Source of the DNA: Euwallacea fornicatus
Lineage: Eukaryota; Arthropoda; Insecta; Coleoptera; Curculionidae
Direction: 5' to 3'
NCBI RefSeq assembly: GCF_040115645.1
Contig: NC_089545.1
Coordinates: 2,108,001-2,172,000, forward strand
Length of the DNA stretch: 64,000 nt
This document shows positions 11,603 to 23,400 of the stretch, in pieces. The notes beneath the pieces are model-generated. The model was not told the DNA's origin. It searched no databases and saw only the letters and a program-made list of their open reading frames with translations. Positions within the stretch are counted from its first letter, which is position 1. Every line of letters begins with the position of its first letter. The translations under genes were made by a program, and so were the position numbers.

Positions 11603-14600
11603 AAAGCTTCTTTATGTCCCTGAGCTGGCTTATTTCAGTTCGCGGCACGCGAAACCCTTTTTTGCGGGGCAACTCCCAAAATGTAATATTAATTAAGTCC
11701 TCGTGTGAAAATCCCCCGTCTACTCCATATGCTGAAGCCATTGCAGTCTTTAAACTCTCAGCCTGCCCGCCCGAGGTTGACACATTGATAACCCAGGGCC
11801 GGAGTTTAATTTATGTGTCTAATTAAAAGAAAGGCACTTTAAATTGCTAAGTACTTTACTATCTAAATAAATTGAGGTCTACGCAGTAACAGTTTGACAG
11901 TATAAGACCTCAATAAGTCTTTGAACCAATGCACCGCAGCCTGCCTCCTTAATGCTTCTCTGTTTTGATTGTTCCGACAAGTAGGAACTAATTTTCTGTT
12001 TTTATCCGACAATCCTTTGCATCGGTAACATCCCTTATTTACATTCTGCCAGGGCATGAAAGAGTGAATCGGAGCGAAATATTCTATTTCCAATATCACT
12101 TCGTAGCTTTGTTGTACCAAATAACGGATGAAGAGGTCCATTGTTCCGTTGTCAGGCCCGCACAACGTAGCCTTGCATGCCCGGACCACATATTGAAATT
12201 TTATCTGATAGGTATAAATTTAAATTATATTATTCGCCCCGAAATTTGCAGCTCTAGTTTCGGATTTATTTCCAATCAGATTATGAATATGCTATTGTTT
12301 CCCGATGCAAAGTAGAAAATAGAATTAACAGCGAGTTATAATGGAGAGATGGCTGAAAGACGAGTTCAATTCCATATTCTCTTCCCGAGTGGAAGAAAAG
12401 TTCATGAGACTCAGCAATTCGGATGAGATCGCAGGATGAGCTTTTCCAGTACTTTGAATCAGCTTAGCCGTACTTTTGCTAGATATAAGAAGAAGCTTAT
12501 TGTGATACGTAAAACGACCAGTAGACTGAGATATTTCCATCCATAGGGCAGATAAATCCTCAGGAAAATGAAAATTGATCCCAAAAATGGCCAGAACGTA
12601 AAACATACCATATGCGATCGTATAAAATTTACTAGGAGATTTTCAGAAAGTGAATACTTTTAAAAGAGTTGAGGATGGATTTGGATTTCTTTCTTGTAGT
12701 AGATCTCCTGAAGCTGCCTGAGATTGGGTAATGTGGAATGCACCCCAGGCATCCTCCCCGCCGCATCAGTCTTATTTGTGGTCAGCCCTAGTGGTCCGAG
12801 ACGCCTTTCCACCAGGCATCTTGGGTTGTTTTCGATGTTTCAACTTTAGATTATTTCCACCAAATTTTAATTAACCTGAATCGATCTTGAACAATAGCTG
12901 TACGTAAACATGAAAACTTTTCGCTAAGTTCTTGTTAGTCAAAAGTTTTACCATACAAAAGTTATAGTAACGTTAACTTAGCGAAGAATTCTCATTACAT
13001 TTTACGGGAAATAGACTTTAATAGGAATTAGGAGACTTTGGCAATACCCTCTTGTAATCCACACCGCTTTGGAGATAGCAATAATGTCCCAATCTGTTAC
13101 TGAAGGTGATTTTGTTAGACTCGTCTGTGTTCGTTTTGCCCGCCTGTTGTTATTTCCTTCTCTTGTTCTTCCTGTTCAACTCCTGCGATTTCCGAGGGGT
13201 TTCCTGCTTCTCTTGAACGCTGACTTAATACCTATCTGATATTTCTGACGTATTTCAGTTAAAGTGGTACCTAGCTAGATACCCGTTCTTTCAATTTCAA
13301 TTAACTTCGACGATAAAGATACTCCCAAAATATTTTTCAAAGCAATAAGTTTCAATGTCGACCTTAACAAAATTTTAAGGATCTGAAAAGCAAAAATTTC
13401 CTTTGCAAAACTCCAGCTTTTCCTTCGCAAAAAGAACCTATTATATTTCATTTCGAGCAGCTCGGAATAAATAGTAATAATATAAGGAAAATATTCTTTG
13501 TATGCATTTTGAACCTTAGCGACTCGGCGTACTCTTTCTCCTTTTTCCCTGCACATTAAGGGATTATTAAAAGAAGGAAATTCTGAGCAAATACCCCGTT
13601 CTTGGTAATTTAAAGTCGGTTCGTGAAACGAATATGTAAATTTTGTATAATCTTTATAATAGACGAAAGATAAGCGCATAAAAAGGGAAAAACGTGAGCT
13701 TTATTTTAAGTACATAGAGAAAAGCTTAATTGAGGTTTCAATGAGATGATTTTGCGGTCCATGGTTCAGGGCCTATATTATCGAAGATTGAATTTCTTGA
13801 ATGCGAACTTGACCTCAGTCAGTAACTAATATCTACTTCTCCCGTTAATATCTCTAACCCGAAAGAAAATTCCGCGGTGGGGAAATAGTTGTTGAGTTTC
13901 CGCAATAACACTAAACAATTCATATGAAACATTTTAGCATACCTCCCTTCAAATGCTATTGAAAATATTTGGTTTTACATCAAATGCTTAATATTAATGA
14001 ATTTTTGAAAAAAAAAATTTCGAATATTTTCACTAAAAAATATTTTAAGTTCTGTGAAAACTTCCGACTACGTAATTGATATTTGATTTGTCACACTGTT
14101 CGAAGCCACTGTGTTATTTCACTCCCCCATATTACATCCCTACTTGCGGTGTCGATCTCAGGTCGATACCATACTCTTAATCGAAAATTGAAATTTGCAA
14201 GTGGAATACGCATACTTCCGTGTGCATGGCCACGAGTGTGTCCACGTGTTAACACAGTTTTGTGTAAAAATGGGGCTTTTGCGAGATGGGGGTACAAGCT
14301 CTTGCAATATCAATTAAATTTTTTTGGTAAGTGTTGGTATTATTCATATTCCTTAAGTAATCTAGCCGTCGAACCGGTCGTGCTTAATTCGATTTTTTTA
14401 TGCCTGCGGCATCCATAATCTTGACCAGGTAGTGGACCTCTATTAACATTCACGCGAAGGTAGTTGAATAGGGAGATAGAATAGGTTTAACCATCAACAC
14501 ATTGCTATCACTTTTTGTTTATGATGATGGCAAGCGTTACTTCACAAGTGAAAAGAATCCCGATTTAGTTCCATACCTCGATTGAAGAAGAGATTGTTGA

Positions 14601-17211
14601 CGATTCGTTTAAAAAAATATATATATTAATGTGCATTTCTTTGTTTTAATTTGCGATCTAGAAATGATAAGATTAAAGCAAATGTTTGAATCCATTGGCC
14701 GTGTGAATGGACTCAAATAAAAAAAAAAACAGGAACTTCTGCTTTCAGAATTCGACATTCAGCAAACTGTAAATTGGCGAACACACAGCCCGCAACACGG
14801 GCACTGAAGGAGAGAATTTTGACCCTTCCAGGCTGCTTGTTATCCCTTTCACGCCATTTGGGGTAGCAAGCCTATAGGCAAATGTGAAAAATACCAACTT
14901 GTGATGACACTTCATAAAAAGGGAACTTTTTGTAGGAGGATTGGTTAAATCGGGCTTGGGGATTCTGTCTGCGCACAGTGGCGTTACATTGAACCTCCAA
15001 ATATTCAATTTAACACTGTAGTAATTTCTATTCCTGCTTCCATTAATTGCTGTAGATTTGGCTACAATCCTTTCAACCGAGATAACACATTGTTTCCAAG
15101 CGAAATAAATTTGGGAACGCTAGCGAAGGAAGAAATGGGTCCGAAGTGGTAGTAATTAAAGTGTTAGGGGTAATTGCAGTCGAAAGTTTTTGCATAATGC
15201 ATTAATTAATCCATTAATAAAAGCGAATCACAATTAAGGGACTGGAGGCGGCAGAACAAATTGAATAAAATAATTTCGGTACGAGAAAGGTCGGAACAAA
15301 TTGCTCGTCTCAATTGGGAGTTTTCGGTTTTCCGATATTCCGACTCGTTTCAGGAAGGTAAATGGAATCAGTCGAATTATCAACATTTAAGGAATATTTC
15401 AAAAACTGATTAAATGGGATTTCCTTTTAAATTGGCAGCACTTTTTTGCGAGTCCCAGGTTTTAAATCTGGCGTTAAATTAACTTAAACATCCCTTTTAC
15501 ATTCTTTTTATTTCTGCATTTTTATGCAAAAGAAAAAACGAAATGTCTCCATGGTAAACTAACCGCATCTTTCTCGCAGAAAAACACATCCTCCTCAATA
15601 ATAATCCCCTATAAAGGAAGCTCCCCATTTGCGGAAAGCCATTTTAAAATGACTTTACTTGCCTCCGGTTACTTTATCATTTTCCCCCATCTTTTTAACT
15701 AATGAACCAAATCTCCAATCGCCATAAAAACACAAAACACGGCACCTTCGCGAAATCCCTCAGCTATAATATAAAATATCAGGTGGTGTGCCTTCGGTTT
15801 TGCATCCCTTGCACATCCTGACCAAACCCCGCTTATACGTTATATCCATAATTCAGGATATTTCGGGGATCCCAGTGGCGGAGGAAGCACAAAATAAGAA
15901 AGGTTTTAATAGCGAATAGTAATGTGACGGAAAAAAGTGCGAATTTCTAAATTTTTAGTTGTGAAAAGTGAGCTGGGGTGATGCTATGTGCGGGAAGGGG
16001 ACTGAAGTCAGGAAAGTAACGAAACAAATCACCTTTCGAAAATGTTTAGAATCCTTGGTCATCGCTTAGTAATTTTTGATTTAATGTTCAACGAAATGAC
16101 TCGAAAAACCATCCTCCTTATAGTTCGAAATCAAAAGGTTTGGAAACGTTCGAGTGCTCTCTGGATTGAGTCTGAAGCACCGGAGATGAACACTAATATT
16201 AACAGGGAAACCTTTTAAGCTGAACCCCAACATTGATTCATGTGGACAAAGTTTATTCAAATGCCTTTAAATATAACCGCCTGTATTCACATACTTAAAA
16301 TCAACACATGTTTGTGCTTTGCCTCTTAATTCTTCATAATCCCTTAAGTACCTCACGGTGTGAAAACCCATGTGCGACTAAGCACCCCTCAGAGTAGCAG
16401 ATTGAAGACTGTAGAAGTGTGTAGATAGGCAAATGAATTTACCGTCAGTTTAACTTCGGTACTTTGACTTTGGGTACGATACCTCATTTGTTGTATTTTT
16501 CCGGAAACTTCAAGATTTCGTAAAAATGAGCGCTTAAAAGTGAAAGGTGTTTTGACTGAAAACTCAAAGCCATTTAAGGGTAATGTGATATTTGGTGTGG
16601 CGTCAACCCCGAAAACTGGTAATAATGCCGGATTTAGATTTGATTCTTTTTGGGTGTAAGAGGCCACACGCACACATTTTGGTTTCCGAACCAGCATTTC
16701 ATTTGTCAAAGAGGTGGGCACCATGCAAGTAGGAATAACTTTTTTTTATCTATCTTTTTTGTTAATGTATAGACGCCCGCTCAGGCAATTCTTCTGTATA
16801 TTACTATTCACCACGGATGATATAGTAAACGCCTATAAAAGTAGACCGACGTAGAAGATTTCCTTGGTTGTTCTATGTTGTATTTTCAGATAATATGAAG
16901 AGGGGGCGGTTATGTAGTGCTCCCCATGGCGACAACAAATCGACCGAGCATCTACATCCCATTTGAGTTGGCCTTTTAGTACCCTCTAAAAGCATGTAAA
17001 CACGAGACAAGTCATCCGCGAACATTTGGCATCACCCGAAACAGTGACATACTACTTCCTGTTGGATGCTTTCCCCTATGTTCTCGTGTCGATTCCTGTA
17101 TTAAGTTATCTCGTCTAATATATGGGCTCCTTTATAGGACTTAAGGATTTCCGACGCAGATTTAAATTGTTGTCAAAAAGGCACGAATCTTCGGGGATGT
17201 ACGTCTAGACT

Positions 17212-17673
17212 ATGGAGGAAGCCGTAAATTTACACTCTAGGGGTGGATTAGAGAAGAGGCAGTTGTTACAACTCTTTTTCTCGTTTCAGGCTACCAAAAG
17301 TCGGCGGTCTAATAAATCCCAATTTAATGATCACCCAGAGTTCGGGAAACCAACGCAGGTACCCAATGTTGTCAACGATAAACTTGAAAAAACAAGCGTC
17401 TCCTCTTTTTTACAGTTAAGTCGCTGTCACTTAAGTCAAACGTCGGCAAATGATGTAAACGGAGTTTCAGAACAGATATACGATAATGATGTAAAATCTC
17501 CCGTGGTACTCGTACCGACGGTACTACCCAGTTTGTCGAAAATATTTAAAATTTATATTAGCCGAGTGGATATGTCCGATGGGATTTACAAAGTGGACGT
17601 TCCAGAACCGCAAACCGGATATGTTATGGAGACAGTTGCGAGGATCAGACTTAATACTTTCTTTGGTGATTGA
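17212..17673 (+). other. Unassigned open frame, 153 codons
   Basis: No family is recognised. The residue composition from about residue 30 onward is protein-like, rich in V, D, K and S, with few runs. Two good splice-acceptor-like tracts lie inside it: TTTTTCTCGTTTCAG ending near 17290 and CTTTTTTACAG near 17414. If it were an exon, the first ATG need not be the start. The frame stops with TGA at 17671-17673. No paired donor, neighbour exon or homology supports a gene, so the call stays weak. Confidence 0.2.
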
Positions 17674-18349
17674 CTGCATTCGCAGTACACTCACGTTGCA
17701 AATAAATACAAATCCTTTGGTTTCTTTGAAAGTTCGAAACTGGTATTGGAAGTGCTTACAGCATATCGCCATGTCAAGCCGACAACAACTTTGCCCAATG
17801 CCTTTAGCACGTTAACTCAGCAATTTCACATTTAAAACGCCTCAACAACATTTATCCCACACGCTATAATATCTAAGCTTCGGTAAGATTACTTGTTAAT
17901 AAAAACAGCCCAAGTCTCGTTGCGAACGAATTTAATCGATGCTCTGCACATGTGCGGTAATATGGTCTCATATAATAAATAAGTGAGGGAAGAAAGATAT
18001 TACGGTACGCGGGTATAAAATTTCCAATCTAACCTCACCGGCTCGGTTTGCAATTGCCCAAGGGGGGTAATACTTCATATTCAACCATTTATTATTATCG
18101 CGAACTAGGTGGTAATATAATGACTTTTGCGCCATGTAACTTTCCATTGCCGCATGCCGTGCTGTAATGAATGGTTAGCACGCGTCTTGCCGTAATGCAC
18201 CAGCGTTATCCTTGCATCAGTATTTCAAATGTCACGTTACCGCACGATGACAGATCAAAAAAAGTTTTCGCACGGGAAACAAAGTGTCATATGTCAATGT
18301 CAAAAATGTTCGCTGGCAACCAGGTAGTTCACAATATTTCTGGATATTA

Positions 18350-18903
18350 AAGAAGACAACAAAGTTGAAACGTATGTGCTCGTAAAAGAAAGATATTGCA
18401 ACATTTGCCAGTGTTGAACCGAGAGCTTGGAAAACAGGTTCTCTTTGCCGAAACAGCGCTGGAGGTCACGTTAACATAGTGAACGCACGGAATGAGGAAC
18501 GCGATTTAAACATTATCGAAAATGAACCTCAAATCAGTACCCAAAGAATGTTCCGGCAATTTTAATGTACTACGGCCCATCGAATTATTCGGCGTAATCT
18601 GTTGCATCCATATCACTATTCAAAAATCTGAGGATGATTTTTTTGCAAAACATTGATTTTTCATAAATATCCGTTTCATGGATGAATTTTGTTGTGTAGA
18701 CGGATAGGGACTGCACATCTGCTGGAAAATTTGTGCAATATGGGTTATGCACCACGGTACACTTTCACATTAAAATATGAACGTTTGGGAATTTTTAAGC
18801 TTCCAAATCACGCTGGCCGGCGCGGTCACCAAATATTAATAAATGTGACTTTTTCACTTGGGAACTTTGAATTTGTATGCTCGCTCGAGGCTCGTTCAAA
18901 CTG
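18350..18903 (+). pseudogene. DUF4817/DDE_3-type transposase relic
   Basis: This is the decayed transposase of an insect Tc1-mariner-like transposon that pairs an N-terminal DUF4817 helix-turn-helix with a DDE_3 nuclease. An open stretch of 59 codons without ATG (18386-18562) reads TFASVEPRAWKTGSL, then NARNEERDLNIIENEP and ISTQRM; this matches the usual order TF..V...LRETGS, EE.VL..IE.NP and STR. After one stop, the same frame continues to IIRRNLLHPYHYSKI (about 18584-18637), matching the conserved LHPYH.QKV block. A frameshift then leads to FMDEFCCVDG (18675-18704), the place of the first catalytic aspartate, which usually reads FTDE followed by DG. A second shift gives HQILINVTFSLG (near 18828-18863), matching the IN(V)W.GI strand. 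The end of the domain, including SPDLNP, is missing. I found no terminal repeats. Confidence 0.8.
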
Positions 18904-19713
18904 AGGAAGATTTATGAAACCACATCAATCACCATTATAATAACTGACATCCAATTACTGAATACAGTGGGCTTTAACATTCGGCGGAGGGTGCTTTTAG
19001 GCGCAAAAATTAGCACTAAAAAGTGTTTTATTTTCACCGTTACTTGAAATAAGGTATGACTTTTAGTTTTCTTGTTTCCAGTTTTTTCCAATAAACAGCA
19101 ACGTCTGGAACCGCCTTAAAGCACCGTATCGTACTGAACCGGATTGCTGACCTAGCTGCAATTTACGTGGCCATTCCATGTCTGAATAAAATATGCTGAT
19201 TTTTGCAAACTTTGTATGAAATTGGTTATTTTATTAGGTCTAGGGTTAATAAAATATTATCAAAATCTATACGAATTTGCGACTTGTATCGAATTTAAAC
19301 GCCTTATTGCAATTTTAATGGGGTCTTTTACGGGGAAATGGGTTAACTGTATGATAATTATACACACCGACCAAAATATCTAGAATATAAATATCATAGA
19401 TCGTTATCAGTAAAGGCATATTTGGTTGATATAGGAGGTCAAAGTTGTGAAGTTTCAATTCAAATGATCTGTGTAGCCACAGTGAGAAATTTCCTTTAAT
19501 GCCGTCAGTGAAACTCTAATTGAACTAGAAGAAACTCTTTCAACGCGCGTTTTTTGCATTCTACAAGTGTTGAGGAGAAACTACCAGTTTACTCACATAT
19601 CTGAGGCGCAGCCTCTGCTATAAAAAGGTTCAATTTCGGCAGTTGTTCGAGGAGGAATTTTCCACTAGGAGAAGTTTAACTAAACAACTCCTGTGTGAAG
19701 TTCTCCTACTTAC
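18904..19713. other. Spacer between two transposon relics
   Basis: I see no gene. A TATA-like string CTATAAAAAGG lies near 19618-19628, but no initiator sits at the normal distance. The first part may include the lost 3' half of the preceding transposase, yet no motif survives. Confidence 0.4.
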
Positions 19714-20445
19714 ACCGGGTGTCCAGACGGACCCTGGACATAGGAGATCTACATGGGAAATCGGTTTTTATTTTTTTGCGCCTGCGCAGATTATCGAATT
19801 GAAAAACTTTTACACGGAACTCACAGTACTCAAGACCGGTCATCATTCCGAATTTTTCCCAATCTTCTAATTAGAGCAGTTTTTTCTCAAAACACCTTCG
19901 AGTTTCAAAAATTCGAATGTCCCGCGTAACAGTTCGAGGTCACGAATGGTCAGATTAGTCGAGGGTCTCTTCCAGCAATTGTCGTAAACGTTTTTGCGGA
20001 AAATATTTGAATTTTTTGTTTTTGCTTATACACCTGTTTGGTTGAGCTTTAATATGTTGATAATTGTTTAATTTATCTGTTTTCTCTTGTTTTTTGTTGC
20101 ATTTAAATAAAAATTTAATTAAAAAAAGAGGTCGTTCATTTGATAGGGAGGTTACTCGTTCACGTTGCTGGTGAGTCTGTGTTCATTTTATTCTGATCTT
20201 AACTCTGACCAATTGTGGCGGCTTGTGGTTACGCGGGACATTCAAATGTTTGGAATTTCGAGGCGTTTTGAGCCAAAGCGGCTCTAATTTGAAGATTCAC
20301 AAAAATTGCGAAATGATGGCCGGTTTTGAGTACAGTGAGATCTGTGCAAAAGTGTTTCAATTCGAGGATCCGGATGGGTGTAAAAAAATAAAATTCGATT
20401 TCCCGTTTTAATCTCCTATGTCCAAGGTTCGCCCGGACGCTCGGT
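19714..20445. mobile_element. Foldback-type element with 245-bp inverted arms
   Basis: The left arm at about 19714-19957 and the right arm at about 20201-20445 are inverted copies of each other along their whole length, with scattered mismatches. Landmarks present in both are CTTGGACATAGGAG (CCTGGACATAGGAG on the left), GGGAAATCG, TTTTATTTTTTT, TCGAATTGAAA, CAAAACCGG or CAAGACCGG, and GAATGTCCCGCGTAAC. The spacer is about 240 bp, AT-rich and non-coding. The outer ends read ACCGGGTGTCC and ACCGAGCGTCC. The arrangement fits a non-autonomous DNA transposon or foldback element. No clear target duplication is visible. A 75-codon open frame crosses the left arm and is a by-product. Confidence 0.8.
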
Positions 20446-23400
20446 ATTCCTTTCCGTGATCAGCTTCTGTCTAGACCATAGAAACACGGAGAAGGGGCAT
20501 TGACATAATTTTTTGAATTAAAAATGTTTAAACCACTCAGCATAAACGCAAAATTACTATTCTTTCTGCACATGCAAAAACAAGCAATTTCGCAAACCAC
20601 TTTTTCCATGCACTCCGCAGTGAATATCTTTTCGTCTAAGATGACAGCCCCGTCTTCAGATATGCAAAGTTCCACATTAATATGCGGGAATCGTGCTTTT
20701 ACTGTATAATTTCAGTCTAGTTGAACATGTTGCAGCTTCCTTTTGATAGATTCCTCGACGTACACTTTCGCAAACCGATTTCGTTTCCTGCTCTGAGATA
20801 AAACGTGAAGGTGTGTTGCAATTATTGTCTATCTGTAACATCATTATTAAGCAAAGTTGCTGTAATATTCAACTTTCCATTAGGTTGTGCTCCCAACAGA
20901 AATATTCAAGGAAAAAATCCTTTCTCTGACATTTAGAATGCTCGGCATAAACATTTTGAGCGTTAATTCAGAACACATGTTGAAGCCTAGTGGGGAGGAG
21001 TTAATTTAAATGTAAATTTAACTGGCAGAGCTCTAATTAGAGGACAAAACTAATTTTCCAGCAACTTTTCAGGTAGATACAGCAGGCTGCTGGCAAATTT
21101 TCAAAGTGCCACTGAAAAATGAAAGAGATGTATTCATGCAGATTCTCTTGGGGAATTATGACATTTGGAGACTAATTATCCTCGTTCTGGTATGTTGAGT
21201 TGATGGCGCCGGAATGACGGATAGCTTAGCTTGCCAAAAATATTAACGCTGATTTCGGCTAGTTTATCACTAAAAAGACGCAGCAGAACGAGTTTCCTTG
21301 TTTAATTAGACTGGACAGACACATTTACATTTAAATGAACCCTTTGGGCGCAAATTTGCGGCTTAAAACTGCAAAAGCTGCTGTCTCTTGGTACAAGTGT
21401 CGGGATCTCATGATTTATTCAGGAGTTTTTTACGCCGGGAACTAGCCACAAAGCATAATTAAGTGTTCATTTAAAGCTCTGAAAAGCTTCACAACAATAA
21501 GCTGGTCTGGATACACTTCACTCCAATTTGAACTAAAAACGAAATAACTGGCAAAAAACGTGAAATAGTAGCACATGATCTTATTGGCGGGAGTATATTT
21601 CAGTTGATTGAATAGATTTCATAAAAAAACACATTTTCCAGATTTTTAATGAAACTCCACACAAACTACGAAAAATAGGCTGATGGGTAATCTATCATCT
21701 TTCCCATTATTATGACGTTAAAGTTCCGTGGAAAGCTTCATTTGAATAACTTTAAATGTAGCACACGTGCATGCAAATGGTTCTTTTTTTTATTTTTGGA
21801 GTAGCTTTTAATTTCATTAAATAACCTCGTCCATAAAATAGCAAATTTGTATCGTGAGTTTTTTCTTTTTAACTTTTATGTTCAAATAAGTTTTCTATTT
21901 TTAAAATGCAGTGGATCAATAAACGAGGATGTCTTCGAAAGCTTTATCGCATAATATAGAGCAACCTATGTAGAACGGCTTCGAAATCTTGATTTGAAAT
22001 CAATGTAAAGTGAATTTGTTGGGTTCGAGACAGAGTGGGCAACTTTTGCATGTTCTTAATGGGAAACTCATTAATCGCTGGAAGAAACGGCGTTGCCAGG
22101 ATGTTTTTTCGAGATAAGATGATCGTCACCAACAGAAAAATGTTATCGCCTTTTGTTTTTCTGGCATGAATAAAGGTTCGAATTTAATTATTCTTAATAA
22201 GGCCTCGTTAACCTTCGGTATGTTGCCCACATGCGAATGGTTCTTACCCTCCTAAAGTCCCATTTTGGCAAAATAGCGAAGTATTTGTGACACCAAAATT
22301 TTTCCAGTCATATTTGCCATTTATTTTGATTAGGTCATCGCTATTTTGATGCCACTTCGCCATTAAGAATTAAAGTAACCCCTCCTTAGCATAATTAATT
22401 TAAAAGAGGAAAAATTTCCCTTCTCATCAAGGGTGAGTAATTGTCGACTCTAATTGACATTTAAAGTACATTGGCTGCCGCGCCATTTACAAAAACGCGT
22501 ACAAAATCAGTAATTGCAATTTTCCGTGTTGATATCCGTTTACATATGATATCAGCATTTAGGACTGCTGACTGCAATAATAAATAGTTCCAGGCCCAAT
22601 TTTCGTACCACCATACTGCTTTTGGAGTCGTACTTCAACTCCTTCTATGGTTACATAAGATCAATCAATTTACATCTCACATACCAACGCTGCCAACACC
22701 TCATCTTCAGGGTTTTTTTGAATGTATATTTTAAGCGCTAAGAGTACCAACGAATTGTTCAGGAATATTGATGACTCCTTTCTCACGTGTCTCTAGCTCC
22801 TCTGCCTCAATGGGAGTTTTTCGGTTAGTCCTGCGCTGAAGAACTTTAGACAGAGCGTAACGACTTTATAGACGAATTATTGGGGCTAAGTGCTGGGCAC
22901 GCTGCAACTTAATATTTCAGGTTTTTGTTTTCGTTTGGGAACGAGCATGTCACTTCCATCTTCTTTCGAAACGTTTTCCCCTCCCTTCAGACTTCCTTTC
23001 AGCACACCCTTTAGTATCCATTTGTCAGTGTCGATGCCCTATCGACACTTATAATCAACAACCAAAATCCACAAATTAAGTCGATTTCTTGGGAATCAGC
23101 ACTAAATTCTGCACTCGTTCGGTTTGAAACGTCGTCATTATTCAAGCTAAAATATTTAGATGCAATCTGGACTAATTGAATTATAGAGGACGCTGGGAAA
23201 ACATGAACAACGCTGCCAATTATACATCAAACTGAATTATTGTATCAGGAATCGCCCGGGGTCAAGCTCGTCGTAGCTAAATAATAGAGCGACCGAATCC
23301 TGTTCCTTGTAGGTATACAATGGGTTACGGTTTCCATTTTGAGACCCTTAACAAGGTTCTGCGGGGCTCTCCAGTCAAGATAATTGCTTAGATAATTAAT

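Larger units (their letters stand above)
8949..18349. other. Gene-free stretch with a few unassigned open frames
   Basis: About 9.4 kb without a recognisable gene, RNA or mobile element. Several open frames of 90-160 codons occur (see 11123-11602 and 17212-17673); the others overlap on both strands and show no motif. A poly(G) tract lies near 10985-10994 and (TA)n near 14611-14625. A 15-bp palindrome ACCACAGCGTGTGGT lies near 10576. Confidence 0.5.

Noticed and set aside
16980..17040. Reverse transcriptase-like FADD (QMFADDLSRVYM) on the minus strand
   Set aside because: A stop lies just upstream and no other RT block is found on either side, unlike the fragment at 62985-63400.
19690..19745. 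2A-like or LINE start motif (LLLTPGVQTDPGH)
   Set aside because: Lacks the NPGP core, and the stretch is simply the outer end of the foldback arm; the inverted copy does not preserve the motif.
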